This document shows, piece by piece, positions 1 through 9,420 of a DNA stretch of 64,000 bases. A model generated the notes under the pieces. The model ran no database searches. It worked only from the letters and a program-made list of their open reading frames with translations, and had not been told where the DNA came from. Positions within the stretch are counted from its first letter, which is position 1. Each line of letters starts with the position of its first letter. Source of the stretch: Streptomyces spinosisporus (GTDB taxonomy: Bacteria; Actinomycetota; Actinomycetes; Streptomycetales; Streptomycetaceae); contig NZ_JALDAX010000014.1 of NCBI RefSeq assembly GCF_022698145.1, positions 1 through 64,000 on the forward strand. Reading direction: 5' to 3'. The position numbers were made by a program, and so were the translations under genes.

Positions 1-105
1 GTCGTCGCGTAGGTCGATGCCGAGGACGCGTGCTGTCGGCCGGAGACGGCGGTCGCACGACGCACGACCCGACATCGCCTTCGGCCGTCCGTCTCGGGAC
101 TGGTG

Positions 106-558
106 TCATTCGATGTCACGGTCGGGGACGACGTGGATGGCCGCCTCTTCCGCCGAGGCTGCGCCGCCGTCGATGCCGACGTCCCGCGCCGTGTAGTCGT
201 CGTCGAAACCCACGTCACCGTCCGTGTCCCAGTCGACCAGGCGGCCTGCGCCCTCGTCGCCGACCTGGTCGTCGAGGAGTTCCCCGTCGGTGTCGACGGC
301 GTCACCCAGTCCGTCGCCCTCGTCCTGCGCGCTCAATTCCGGGACCTCGCGCCTCAGTCGGTGGGTCAAGTCCTCGTGGGAGGCCCCCTCCCTGGCGGTC
401 AGCCCCCATTCGGACACGCCGAGCGGTCTCTCGGGAGGCGAGTACCCCTCGTCGAGGATGTCCTCGCCGAACTCGTCCTCGTCGTACTCCTCCTCGGGGC
501 TCAACGGGTTGAAGTCTGCCGGATCACTCGACGCCGAAGCGTCATCTGCTGCCGTCAT
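106..558 (-). CDS. DUF5709 family acidic protein
   Basis: About 150 residues, extremely rich in Asp and Glu, with the LSPEEEYDEDEF and GYSPPERP blocks that I associate with the actinobacterial DUF5709 family. No signal peptide or membrane segment is visible, so a soluble cytoplasmic protein is expected. The function of the family is not known. The frame is open further upstream, but the ATG at 558 is chosen because a GGGAG-like ribosome site lies just before it and similarity starts here. It is transcribed in the same direction as the oxidase gene that ends at 836, with a gap of about 280 bases, so it may have its own promoter. Confidence 0.8.
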   Translation of the reverse strand: MTAADDASASSDPADFNPLSPEEEYDEDEFGEDILDEGYSPPERPLGVSEWGLTAREGASHEDLTHRLRREVPELSAQDEGDGLGDAVDTDGELLDDQVGDEGAGRLVDWDTDGDVGFDDDYTARDVGIDGGAASAEEAAIHVVPDRDIE

Positions 559-835
559 CAGGCTCTCCCAGGCTGTGTCGTCTTCTCCCGCGCCGTCCTG
601 CCGCATCGGCCCGGGTCCCCTCATCCAAGCGGCACGTTGTGGACGCGGCATCTACGCGGCGTCGCCGAGCCGGCGCGGGTTCCTCGTACGGAGGGGGGTC
701 GCCCGCGCGCGCCGGCCCCAGCTTCCCGGACGATGGAGGTGTGCCGGTCGATCGAGGTGCTGCCGGCCGATCCACGTGCTGCCGACCGCGGCCCACGCTT
801 GTCCGGAGACCGATGGGACGCCGGCCCGGCGACTG

Positions 836-2497
836 TCAGCGTCCGCTGTGCTCCAGGGCCCGGACCTCGGGATGGCGCAGATCGAACGCGGGGGACTCCG
901 AGCGAATCGCGGGCAGCGAAAGGAAGTTGTGCCGCGGGGGTGGGCAGGAGGTGGCCCATTCCAGCGAACGGCCGTATCCCCAGGGGTCGTCGTCCGCAAC
1001 GCGCGGCGCGTAGTGCGCGGTCTTCCACACGTTGTAGAGGAACGGGAGCATGGAGGCGCCGAGCAGGAAGGACCCGATCGTCGAGACGGTGTTCAGGGCG
1101 GTGAACCCGTCGGCTGCCAGGTAGTCGGCGTAACGCCGCGGCATTCCCTCGGCGCCCAGCCAGTGCTGGACGAGGAACGTGCAGTGGAACCCGACGAAGA
1201 GGGTCCAGAAGTGGATCTTCCCGATTCGCTCGTCGAGCATCTTGCCCGTGAACTTGGGCCACCAGAAGTAGAAGCCCGCGAACATGGCGAACACGACGGT
1301 GCCGAAGACGGTGTAGTGGAAGTGCGCCACGACGAAGTACGAGTCGGAGACGTGGAAATCCAGGGGCGGGGAGGCCAGCAGAACGCCGGTCAGCCCTCCG
1401 AAGAGGAACGTGACGAGGAAGCCCAAGGCCCACAGCATGGGCGTCTCGAAGGACAGGGACCCCTTCCACATCGTTCCGATCCAATTGAAGAACTTCACCC
1501 CCGTGGGAACAGCGATCAGGAACGACATGAACGCGAAGAAGGGCAGCAGAACCCCGCCGGTCACGAACATGTGGTGAGCCCAGACGGTCACCGAGAGGCC
1601 GGCGATGGCGATCGTGGCCCCGACCAGACCCATGTAGCCGAAGACCGGCTTCCTGCTGAACACGGGCAGGATCTCGGTGACGATGCCGAAGAACGGCAGG
1701 GCGATGATGTACACCTCGGGGTGGCCGAAGAACCAGAACAGGTGCTGCCACAGCAGGGGCCCGCCGTTGGCCGCGTCGAAGACGTGGGCGCCGAACTTCC
1801 GGTCCGCCTCAAGGGCGAGGAGAGCTGCCGCCAGCGTCGGGAAGGCGATGAGGACCAGGACCGCGGTGAGCAGGACGTTCCACGTGAAGACCGGCATGCG
1901 GAACATGGTCATGCCGGGCGCGCGCATGCAGATGATGGTCGTGATGAAGTTGACCGAGCCGAGAATGGTCCCGAAGCCCGACAGAGCCAGGCCCATGACC
2001 CAGAGGTCGCCGCCCACGCCGGGCGAGTACAGGGCGCTCGAAAGGGGCGCGTATCCGGTCCAGCCCCAGTGAGCGGAGCCGTCCGGGGTCAGGAATCCCG
2101 ACAGGACGATCAGGGAACCCAGAAGATAGAGCCAGTACGCGAACATGTTCAGCCGGGGAAAGGCCACGTCCGGGGCGCCGATCTGCAGCGGCATGATCCA
2201 GTTCGCGAAACCCGCGAACAGAGGGGTGGCGAAGACCAGGAGCATGATGGTGCCGTGCGCGGTGAAGGCCTGGTTGAACTGTTCGTTGGAGAGGAACTGC
2301 ATGCCCGGGCGCGCGAGTTCGGCGCGCATCACGAGGGCGAAGGCGCCGCCGACGAGGAAGAACACGAACGAGGTCGTCAAGTAGAGGGTCCCGATCCTCT
2401 TGTGGTCCGTGGTGGTCAGCCACTCCACCACCGCCCTGCCCCCGCCTGCGCCCTGCCGCCGCTCCATGGCCGTGTCGGCCGCCTGTACTTTCGCCAC
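836..2497 (-). CDS. ctaD: Cytochrome c oxidase subunit I (aa3 type)
   Basis: Catalytic subunit of haem-copper oxidase, a polytopic membrane protein with about twelve helices. Visible ligands and motifs: the haem a histidine region (AHGTIMLLVFATP), GHPEVY with the cross-linked His-Tyr, the CuB pair AHHMF, and HFHYTVFG for haem a3 and haem a. The C-terminal DPWGYGRSLEWATSCPPPRHN block is typical of actinobacteria. I chose GTG 2497 because GGAGG lies five bases upstream; ATG 2467 is an alternative. No ctaC, ctaE or ctaF gene is nearby, unlike the main respiratory cluster, so this is probably a secondary copy that uses subunits made elsewhere. Confidence 0.93.
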   Translation of the reverse strand: MAKVQAADTAMERRQGAGGGRAVVEWLTTTDHKRIGTLYLTTSFVFFLVGGAFALVMRAELARPGMQFLSNEQFNQAFTAHGTIMLLVFATPLFAGFANWIMPLQIGAPDVAFPRLNMFAYWLYLLGSLIVLSGFLTPDGSAHWGWTGYAPLSSALYSPGVGGDLWVMGLALSGFGTILGSVNFITTIICMRAPGMTMFRMPVFTWNVLLTAVLVLIAFPTLAAALLALEADRKFGAHVFDAANGGPLLWQHLFWFFGHPEVYIIALPFFGIVTEILPVFSRKPVFGYMGLVGATIAIAGLSVTVWAHHMFVTGGVLLPFFAFMSFLIAVPTGVKFFNWIGTMWKGSLSFETPMLWALGFLVTFLFGGLTGVLLASPPLDFHVSDSYFVVAHFHYTVFGTVVFAMFAGFYFWWPKFTGKMLDERIGKIHFWTLFVGFHCTFLVQHWLGAEGMPRRYADYLAADGFTALNTVSTIGSFLLGASMLPFLYNVWKTAHYAPRVADDDPWGYGRSLEWATSCPPPRHNFLSLPAIRSESPAFDLRHPEVRALEHSGR

Positions 2498-2714
2498 CGT
2501 CGCCTCCGTGCGTCCGATCGAGGGGCCGCGGCCACGCGCCGCCGTGCCGCGAGCGCAAATCAAGCACCGCGGCATACATGTGCCGTCTACGGCAGGTGAA
2601 GGGGCGGGTCATGACGGCTCTCGGTGAGGCCGAAGGATGCGTCGCCGTACCTCGCTGTCCGCCTTGCGAAAAGGGGGTGGGCACCACCAGGAGCCGGCCG
2701 CCGCGCTCGGTGCA

Positions 2715-3065
2715 GTGCTGCGCACTCCGGCCGACGAACCCGAGGCGGCCCGCTATATGGTGGCCGCGTGCGGCTTTGTGCCGCTCGCCGTCCGCATCGC
2801 CGCCTGCCGCCTGCCGCCTGGCCCACCTGGCGCATCGCCACCTTGGCCGACAGGCTCGCCGACGACACCAACCGGCTCGCCGAGCACCAGGCGGGCGACC
2901 TGGCCATCACCCCGTCCTCGCGCGCCTGTCCATGCCGGCCTGGATGCCGAACAGGCGCGCGCCTACCGGCTGCTGAGCACGACCACCGACCCGCTCCTGT
3001 GCCTGCTCCAGGCGGCACGCCTGCTCAATCGCGACTCCACGCAGACAGAAACGCTGATCGAACAC
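2715..3065 (+). pseudogene. Remnant of an NB-ARC/SARP-type regulator
   Basis: Three short stretches in shifting frames line up with the middle of AfsR/SARP-like regulators. About 2715-2810 reads EPEAARYMVAACGFVPLAVR followed by IAACRL (GxPLA motif). About 2820-2925 in another frame reads TWRIATLADRLADDTNRLAE. About 2935-3060, back in the first frame, reads GLDAEQARAYRLL. At least two frameshifts are needed and both ends are missing, so it cannot encode a working protein. The relic abuts the stop of the convergent secreted protein gene at 3072 and fills most of an otherwise gene-free stretch from 2498 to 3071. Assignment rests on my memory of the family pattern. Confidence 0.5.
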
Positions 3066-3071
3066 CGAGCG

Positions 3072-4736
3072 TCAGCGGTAGTACGCCTCCAGTTCGGCGA
3101 TCGAGGTGAAGGTCTGGGTGCCGCCGCTGCCGCCGATGACACGGACGCCGTCACCGGTCGTGGTGTCGAAGTCGAAGACGTATGTCCTGTTCGTGCCGGC
3201 GGACGGGGAGGTGGGGTAGGACGGTGTCACGCGCTGGCCGGTGACATCGGTCCACACGCCGTCGCGGCGCACCTGGATCCTGGGGGCGCTGCTGAACCAG
3301 CCGCCGTCGCCGAACATCGTGGCGGTGGTGTAGGCCACCCGGTCGAGGCGGTAGGTGCGCGGCCAGGTGTAGCCCCACCAACTGGTGGGCTTGCGCTCGT
3401 CGTTCCAGTCGTCCTCGTTCTGGGCCGTGTTGCCGTCGTTGTAGATCGCGGTGCCGAAGTGCGTGGCGCGTTCGACCGGGACGGTGCCGGGTTCGCGGGC
3501 CAGGTTGCGGGCGGCGTCCGGCCCGTTGTCCGGGGTGGTGGGGGTCGACGGGGTGAGGGACATCCTGCGCAGCGAGAAGGTGTACGCCCAGAAGTCGCCG
3601 GCCGGGTAACCGCCGCCGCAGGGGCAGACGTTGGACTGGAGCCACATCGACCTGCCGTCCGCGCTGATGTACTTCGACGGGATGGTGGTGGCGTAGCCGC
3701 CGTGCTTGGTGTGCGTCCATGGGTAGCCGCCGAAGTCCTTCGGGGTGAAGTGCTTCCACGGGCCCCACGGGGTGGGCGCCTCGTAGAACTCGTAGGTGTA
3801 CTCCGTCCAGGAGGTGTAGAGGTAGCGGTTCAGCGGCTTGTCGTAGACGACCCCGCCCTGGCTGATCACGCTCAGGTCCCGGACGCGCCCCGCGGTTCCC
3901 ACGTTCTGGTAGATGCGGTGGTCGTCGTGGAGGACGGAGACCCGCCGGTCGATGTCCGGCGTCCACTGCGGGGTGCCCGCACTGTCACCGGCGTAGAACC
4001 GCCATGCGGACCGGTCCTGGACGGCGGTGGCGGGCACCCGGGCCAGATAGAGGTCGGCGGGGTCCGGGTCGGGGTCGAAGGTGTCGCGCCAGTTGTAGTC
4101 CAGGCCGTAGGCGTAGACGTAGCCGTCCGGGCTGTTCGCGTTGTCCTTGCCGTAGTCGAGGAACATGACCGTGGTGAAAGTCTGGTCGGAGAACATCGGT
4201 GCTGTCTTGTCTGACGTCCATGTCGCGCCCTTGTCGGTGGACTTGACGATCGTCGCGCTCGGCGCGTGGTCCAGGGTGCCCTGCTTGAGGTCCTGGACGG
4301 CCAGGTAGAGGTCGCCGTTGACGCAGACCATGCCGGTGGGCTTGCGGTAGTACTGGCCGGGATCGCCCCAGATCCGGCCGATCCGGTCGCCGGCCGCGCG
4401 CTGCGTGCCCGTCAGGTTGCCGGGCATGCCGCTGATCCGGGCCACGCCGATGTCGTTCCAGGTGCTGCCGTAGCCCACGCCGTCGCCGTAGGCGGCATAC
4501 ACGTTGTCGTCGTCGGACCAGCACGACGGCCACAGGTCGCCGTGCTCCTTGTTGTCACCGATCGCGGGGGCGCCGACGGTGGCGCCCGGATCGACGCTCA
4601 CGGTGGAGAAGTAGGTGCTCTCGGGGGCGTTGGCGAGAGCGGTGGTGTCGGCTTGGACGGCGGGGGTGGTCAGCGTGCCTACGGCGGCCAGCGCGACCGC
4701 CAGGGTGATCAGGGCTCTGAGTCTGCGCACGGACAT
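3072..4736 (-). CDS. Secreted beta-propeller protein, DUF4185-like, with C-terminal discoidin-like domain
   Basis: 554 residues with a Sec signal peptide (MSVRRLRALITLAVALAAV, cut near AVQA-D). The centre, about residues 45-390, resembles DUF4185 propellers: GDLWPSCWSDDDNVYAAYGD, IGVARISG and WTSDKTAP-like sialidase blades. About residues 405-554 look like an F5/8-type (discoidin/CBM32-like) beta-sandwich, with WGYTWPRTYRLDRVAY and a final TSIAELEAYYR. A few DUF4185 proteins are endo-D-arabinanases (GH183); activity here is inferred. It lies 73 bases downstream of the second DUF4185 gene on the same strand and is probably part of the same sugar operon. Confidence 0.72.
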   Translation of the reverse strand: MSVRRLRALITLAVALAAVGTLTTPAVQADTTALANAPESTYFSTVSVDPGATVGAPAIGDNKEHGDLWPSCWSDDDNVYAAYGDGVGYGSTWNDIGVARISGMPGNLTGTQRAAGDRIGRIWGDPGQYYRKPTGMVCVNGDLYLAVQDLKQGTLDHAPSATIVKSTDKGATWTSDKTAPMFSDQTFTTVMFLDYGKDNANSPDGYVYAYGLDYNWRDTFDPDPDPADLYLARVPATAVQDRSAWRFYAGDSAGTPQWTPDIDRRVSVLHDDHRIYQNVGTAGRVRDLSVISQGGVVYDKPLNRYLYTSWTEYTYEFYEAPTPWGPWKHFTPKDFGGYPWTHTKHGGYATTIPSKYISADGRSMWLQSNVCPCGGGYPAGDFWAYTFSLRRMSLTPSTPTTPDNGPDAARNLAREPGTVPVERATHFGTAIYNDGNTAQNEDDWNDERKPTSWWGYTWPRTYRLDRVAYTTATMFGDGGWFSSAPRIQVRRDGVWTDVTGQRVTPSYPTSPSAGTNRTYVFDFDTTTGDGVRVIGGSGGTQTFTSIAELEAYYR

Positions 4737-4809
4737 GCTCCTCGCGGGTCGGCTCGGGAACTTCGGGAACTGGGAACGCGCTTGGGGAGACGTGCTCGGG
4801 GGAACGTGC

Positions 4810-5931
4810 TCAGACGGCCAGGCCGTTGATCCGGTACTGCATGACCCAGTAGTTCTGGGCGTCGTACCACTGGCTCACGGTGATGTCGAAGTCGGCGAAG
4901 GTGGACCCGGGGACGATGAAGCCGCCGTACGGGCTGGCGACCGCGTTGCCCGACTCGTTGCCCGGAGTGGTCGGGACGATGATGGTCTGCTCCGGGGTGG
5001 TGAACAGGTTGCTCGTCGGGAGCGCGAAGATCTGGGCGCGCATCGACAGGGGTTCCATGTTCAGCCAGGTCAGTGCGTACTTGCCGCCCATCGCCCGGAA
5101 GCAGATCTCGCCCCAGCGGCGGCGGCCGGTGATGGTGGTGGGGTAGTTGCCCCAGGCCCAGGCGCCGTTGGCGTAGCCCCATGGCTGGTACGCCGCCGGG
5201 TTGCCGAGCTGGTCCTGGCGGACGCGGTGCAGCAGGAGGTCGGAGGCGACGTCCCGGTTGAACACCGTCGACAGGACGTAGCAGTAGCCGTCGTCCGCGA
5301 CCGCGTACGTCTTCTGCTGGAACTGGCCGCCGTACTGGTCGCCGGGCCACTGGCACAGGTACTGCCAGGTCTGGCCGTTGTCCGTCGAGCGCCAGAAGTC
5401 GCTGTGATGGGTCTGGTAGAGCACGCCCCGCATGAGATGCATGTACATCGTGCCGCCGACGGTGAAGACGTCCGACGGGATGGCGGTGGTGTTGTTCTCA
5501 TGGCTCTCCGGGACCAGGCCGACGGCATGCGCGCCGCCCACGCTGTCGTCGATGACCAAGTGGTCGACGTCGGGGTGGCGTGCGCGCAGGCCCACCGGGG
5601 CTCGCCAGTCCCGGTCGCCCACCCCGGCCCCGTCGAAGGTGTCGCCGCAGACGAACAGCATGGTGCCGTCGGGGCAGCGGGCGGGGATGCCGAGGTCGGT
5701 CCAGGGTGCGGCGAAGGCACCCGTCTCGGCCGGGCCGGTGAGATTGCGGATCTTGGTGCCGGTGATGGCGGCGGTGCTCGCCGCGGCCCGGCCGGCGGTG
5801 AACCCGGTCGCGGCCATACCGAGGCCCGCGCCGAGGCCCGCAGCGAGGACCGTGCGGCGGGCCGGGCCGAGGGGCGCGGCCGACCGGCCGGAGTCCGGGT
5901 GCGGCCCGGCCGAGTGTTGTGAACCTGTCAT
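4810..5931 (-). CDS. Tat-exported DUF4185 (GH183-like) protein
   Basis: About 373 residues. The N-terminus has a twin-arginine signal (ARRTVLAAGLGAGLGMAATG) followed by AASTA. The mature part has the DUF4185 hallmark PDGTMLFVCGDTFDG followed by WRAPVGLR, and a propeller blade STDNGQTWQYL. DUF4185 members characterised in 2023 are endo-D-arabinanases of family GH183 acting on mycobacterial arabinogalactan and lipoarabinomannan; that activity is inferred here, not shown. ATG 5931 is chosen because GAGGAG lies five bases before it and the Tat signal follows. It sits downstream of the isomerase gene on the same strand with a gap of about 165 bases. Confidence 0.82.
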   Translation of the reverse strand: MTGSQHSAGPHPDSGRSAAPLGPARRTVLAAGLGAGLGMAATGFTAGRAAASTAAITGTKIRNLTGPAETGAFAAPWTDLGIPARCPDGTMLFVCGDTFDGAGVGDRDWRAPVGLRARHPDVDHLVIDDSVGGAHAVGLVPESHENNTTAIPSDVFTVGGTMYMHLMRGVLYQTHHSDFWRSTDNGQTWQYLCQWPGDQYGGQFQQKTYAVADDGYCYVLSTVFNRDVASDLLLHRVRQDQLGNPAAYQPWGYANGAWAWGNYPTTITGRRRWGEICFRAMGGKYALTWLNMEPLSMRAQIFALPTSNLFTTPEQTIIVPTTPGNESGNAVASPYGGFIVPGSTFADFDITVSQWYDAQNYWVMQYRINGLAV

Positions 5932-6097
5932 GCGAAGCTCCTCGGAGTCGTGGGGGTCCCTGGTTCGCTCGGTCAGTGGTTCACGTGCCCGGTGCCCGGT
6001 GTCCGTCCCGCGCGCGGGGCGTGGACCGGACACCGGGAGTTCTGCAGGCGGCGGGGGCGAACGGGTGCCCGCCCGCTCGTCCCGGCGCCATGGGCCG

Positions 6098-7738
6098 CTA
6101 CGGCTGCAGCGCCAGGTCCCCGCACAGGTGCACCTCGACGCCCAGCTCGGCGAAGAACGCCGCCTTGGCGCGCAGTGCCTTGTCGGCGGTGGCCGCGTCA
6201 GGGGCGTATGCGACGTTGAGGTGGTTGGCGCGGTGGCGGGCCATGAACTGGTCGCGGGTGACGCCGTGCAGGACCGCGTGCATGATCGGCCACTGGTGGT
6301 TGGTGGCCTCCAGACGGCGCCACGTCTCCTCCTCCGGCAGCTCGACGGCGCTCGCGCGGCCGAGGTCGACGTGCAGCCGCCCGTCCATCAGGAACACCCG
6401 CGACCAGACGATCTCGCCGGGCTTGGAGACACCGCTGAGGGTGCCGCCGCCGAGCGGGAAGAACATCGGTGGCTGGCGCATGCTGTACGACTTGTCGTAG
6501 CCGCCGTTGTGGGAGGCGGGCACCGAGCCGGAGATCTCGAAGACCCACACGAACCGGCCGTCGTACTCCTCGCCCCAGCGGATGTCGTGCAACGTGGTCG
6601 CCGGGTCCAGACCCATCGCGGTCCAGAGGCGGTTGGTGACGAGGGAGTCGACGGCGACGCCCTCGTCCACCTCGTTGAAGTGCGGCAGGGGCGCGCCCGC
6701 GTAGAGCTCGCGGGAGCCGTCGCGGCTGAGCACCGGCGGGCGCTGGACGTTGTTGAGCAGACCCTCGGCGAGGTCGCTCGCCGGGACGGTGTCCTTCAGG
6801 CCCTGCTGGTACTGGATGCCGACCGCATCCAGCCCGAAGTCGTCGGCGATGCGCAGCGCGGCGATGTACATCTTGAACTGGCTGAGCAGTTGGGCGTCGG
6901 TGAGTTCGGTGGCCTCGTCGGTGCCGGTGTGGAAGGTCATGCCGGCGTCGTCGAGCCAGGCGCGGACCGCCCTCGCCTCCTCGTCGGAGACCTTCTTCAT
7001 CTCGGCGACCAGCGCGCTCTGCGACAGGCGCTCCTTGTAGATGCCGAGCGGGTTGAGGAACTCGTCGTCGATGATGGCGTTGTACATGCCCATGCAGCCC
7101 TCGTCGAAGACGCCGATGATCGCCTTCTCCTCGCGCAGCTGGCGGGCCAGAGCCACACCGAGCTCGGTCTCGGCGTCCTCGGACAGGGGCGGCAGGGGCC
7201 GGACGTGGCCGGTGTCGTGGGTGAGGGTGCCTGTCTCCAGCCAGGTCCGCAGTCCCTCGCGCGCCCAGTCGTCGGTGAAGTCGGTGCTCCACAGGACGGA
7301 GTAGTCGCGGCCCGCCTTGGTGAGGGAGCCGGCGAGGTTCAGCAGGCCGACCAGGCCCGGGAACTCACCGCTCCAGTTGGCTACGACCAGGATCGGGCCC
7401 TCGTGGCTGCGCAGACCCGCCAGGACGTGGTGGCTGTACTGCCAGACCGCCTCGACGACGATCAGCGGGGCGTCCTTGGGCAGGGTCTTGAAGACCTCGA
7501 TACCGGCGCACTGGCTGTCGATGAAACCGTGGCCCTTGACCTCGTCGACCGCGTGACCGCGGCGCACCTTCCAGCCCAGGTCGGTCACGGCCGCGGCGAG
7601 GTCGTTCTCCAGCTTCTCCTGGGTGGGCCAGCAGGTGACGTTGGCGGCCGGGCGCAGGTCGCCGCTGGCCACGGTGTAGACGGTGTGCGGCTCGGCGGCC
7701 GGCGGCTGGTGGAGCTGGGGCAGGGCGTACGTGGTCAT
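6098..7738 (-). CDS. L-fucose/D-arabinose isomerase family protein
   Basis: 546 residues, close to the length of FucI-type aldose-ketose isomerases. The N-terminal domain has GHGFIDSQCAGIEVF and WQYSHHVL, the central domain DEGCMGMYNAIID, and the C-terminal part RANHLNVAY, which could carry a metal-binding histidine. FucI enzymes convert L-fucose to L-fuculose and D-arabinose to D-ribulose using Mn2+. Next to GH172 and DUF4185 genes, D-arabinose is the attractive substrate. ATG 7738 has a GGAGA site. It lies downstream of the FGGY kinase with 167 bases between, which contain a strong hairpin. A different deoxy- or pentose sugar cannot be excluded. Confidence 0.8.
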   Translation of the reverse strand: MTTYALPQLHQPPAAEPHTVYTVASGDLRPAANVTCWPTQEKLENDLAAAVTDLGWKVRRGHAVDEVKGHGFIDSQCAGIEVFKTLPKDAPLIVVEAVWQYSHHVLAGLRSHEGPILVVANWSGEFPGLVGLLNLAGSLTKAGRDYSVLWSTDFTDDWAREGLRTWLETGTLTHDTGHVRPLPPLSEDAETELGVALARQLREEKAIIGVFDEGCMGMYNAIIDDEFLNPLGIYKERLSQSALVAEMKKVSDEEARAVRAWLDDAGMTFHTGTDEATELTDAQLLSQFKMYIAALRIADDFGLDAVGIQYQQGLKDTVPASDLAEGLLNNVQRPPVLSRDGSRELYAGAPLPHFNEVDEGVAVDSLVTNRLWTAMGLDPATTLHDIRWGEEYDGRFVWVFEISGSVPASHNGGYDKSYSMRQPPMFFPLGGGTLSGVSKPGEIVWSRVFLMDGRLHVDLGRASAVELPEEETWRRLEATNHQWPIMHAVLHGVTRDQFMARHRANHLNVAYAPDAATADKALRAKAAFFAELGVEVHLCGDLALQP

Positions 7739-7832
7739 ACGGGTCTCCGTCGGGGGTTCGGGTGTGCGCGAAGGCACGCAGGCACGGCCGGCTATGCGTC
7801 CGCGCCGATCGTGAGCGCTTGTGCGGATGTGT

Positions 7833-7857
7833 CGCGCCCGTGACGTGCACGGGCGCG
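7833..7857. terminator. Intergenic hairpin between kinase and isomerase genes
   Basis: Perfect 10-bp inverted repeat CGCGCCCGTG / CACGGGCGCG with a 5-base loop. It is not followed by a T-run. It may weaken read-through from the kinase or protect the 3' end of its message, which would set the kinase-to-isomerase ratio. Confidence 0.5.
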
Positions 7858-7905
7858 TGGGCGGTCTGTAGGGGCCGGGGTGGTCTGTGTGGGCCGGGGC
7901 TGCTG

Positions 7906-9384
7906 TCAGCGCTCCTGCAGCGCCGCCAGCGTGTGGACGGCGTCCGCGGTGTCCGGGTACAGCCGCCGGTAGAGGGCGTACAGCGCGTCGTAGCGCGCGG
8001 TGTTCTCGGCGCGTGGCGTCACCGTCTCGCGCACCGGGTTCCAGTCGTCGATACGGGCGTTGCCGACGAGCTGGGCGGCCAGCAGCGCCCCGCCGTAGCT
8101 CGCGCCGATCGTGACGGTGCGCAGTTCCTGCGGGCGGCCGGTGATGTCGGAGACGATCTGCGTCCACAGCGAGCCCTGGGTGCCGCCGCCGACGGCGACC
8201 ACACGGCGGATGTCGCCGCCGGCCTCCTCGATGACCTCGATGTTGTGGCGCACACCGAACCCGGTGGCCTCCAGGGCCGCCCGGTACAGGTCACCGCGGG
8301 TATGGGACAGGGTCAGCCCGGCGATGACCCCGCGGGCCTGCGGGTCCATGACCGGGGTGCGCTCACCGGAGAAGTACGGCAGCATCAGCAGGCCGCCCGC
8401 GCCGGGGCCGGACTCGGTGGCGAGCCGGGTGAGTTCGGTGTGGTCGGTGCCGTCGAACAGGTCGCGGAGCCAGTTGGTGACGGCTCCGGAGGTGGCCATG
8501 CCGCCCGCCAGGTTGCGGGTGCCGGGCAGGGCGCCGACCGTGCCCCACAGGGACGGGCTGGTGAGCGGCTCGGGCACGGTGTGCACGAGGAACATGGTGG
8601 TGCCGTACATCAGCATCAGATCGCCGGTGTGCTGCGCACCCACGCTCAGTGCCTCCGCCCAGGCGTCGATGGTGCCGGTGGTGACGGGGATGCCGGCGGG
8701 CAGGCCGGTCTCCCGGGCGGCCTCGGCGGTGACGGTGCCGGCCGCCTCGCCGGACCAGGCCAGCGGCGGCAGCTCGATACCGGGAGCCACCTCGGCGGCC
8801 CAGGGGGCGAACCACTCGCAGGCGTGCGTGTCGTAGAGCGGGGTGCACTGACTGGCCGAGTGGTGGTCGAGGACGTAGGCGCTGGTCAGCTGCCGTACCA
8901 GCCAGGAGCTGGGCATGTAGAGGCGACGGGCTCGGGCGTACAGCTCCGGCTCCTCCTCGGCGACCCAGGCGATCTTCGGCCCGGCGGCCTGGGTGCTCAG
9001 CGCCGAGCCCGAGCGCCGGATGATCTCCCCGGCGCCGAGCCGCTCCTCGATCCGCTCGATCTGGCGGACCGAACGGGTGTCCACGCCGTACAGGATCGCG
9101 GGACGCAGCGGGGTGTCATGTTCGTCGGCCAGCAGCACGCACGGCCCCATACCGCTCACCCCGACAGCAACCACCGAGGCGTCACCAGGACCCGTCAGCT
9201 CGCGGGCGAGTTCGGTGAACTCGCGCCACCACACGGAGGCGTCCATCTCGAAGTGGCCGGGTCTCGGCCGTGCGGGTCTGTGCTCCCGTACGGCCGAGCG
9301 GATCAGGGCGCCGTCGAGGCCGACGAGGACGCCCTTGCTGCTCGACGTGCCGATGTCCACGCCGATGACTGCGTTGCGAGGCAT
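7906..9384 (-). CDS. FGGY-family carbohydrate kinase (xylulokinase/ribulokinase-like)
   Basis: 492 residues. The N-terminal phosphate loop AVIGVDIGTSSSKGVLVG and the C-terminal adenosine motif VAVGGGTQGSLWTQIVSDIT are both intact, giving the two-domain FGGY fold. These kinases phosphorylate ketoses or polyols with ATP. Behind the FucI-like isomerase the expected product is D-ribulose 5-phosphate, but xylulose is equally compatible with the sequence. ATG 9384 lies about 30 bases from a TTGACC box, so the message may be leaderless; ATG 9396 in the same frame is an alternative. A GAAATCGATTTC operator sits in the promoter. Confidence 0.85.
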   Translation of the reverse strand: MPRNAVIGVDIGTSSSKGVLVGLDGALIRSAVREHRPARPRPGHFEMDASVWWREFTELARELTGPGDASVVAVGVSGMGPCVLLADEHDTPLRPAILYGVDTRSVRQIERIEERLGAGEIIRRSGSALSTQAAGPKIAWVAEEEPELYARARRLYMPSSWLVRQLTSAYVLDHHSASQCTPLYDTHACEWFAPWAAEVAPGIELPPLAWSGEAAGTVTAEAARETGLPAGIPVTTGTIDAWAEALSVGAQHTGDLMLMYGTTMFLVHTVPEPLTSPSLWGTVGALPGTRNLAGGMATSGAVTNWLRDLFDGTDHTELTRLATESGPGAGGLLMLPYFSGERTPVMDPQARGVIAGLTLSHTRGDLYRAALEATGFGVRHNIEVIEEAGGDIRRVVAVGGGTQGSLWTQIVSDITGRPQELRTVTIGASYGGALLAAQLVGNARIDDWNPVRETVTPRAENTARYDALYALYRRLYPDTADAVHTLAALQER

Positions 9385-9390
9385 GTCCAG

Positions 9391-9420
9391 GACCATTGCA
9401 GAAATCGATTTCAGGGTCAA
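9391..9420 (-). promoter_or_regulatory. Kinase-operon promoter with LacI-type operator
   Basis: Perfect palindrome GAAATCGATTTC at 9401-9412. On the minus strand TTGACC (9420-9415) could be the -35 box and AATGGT (9397-9392) a weak -10 box, 17 bases apart, so the palindrome fills the spacer. The same operator type occurs at 9542 and 15227. Confidence 0.65.

Noticed and set aside
224..2599. Very long open frame opposite the cytochrome oxidase gene (and similar ones at 5432-7843, 7762-9852 and 60788-63322)
   Set aside because: High-GC DNA with strong third-position bias gives long antisense frames. Their translations are low-complexity, rich in Arg, Gly, Val and Glu, with no domains, and they lie fully opposite well-recognised genes.
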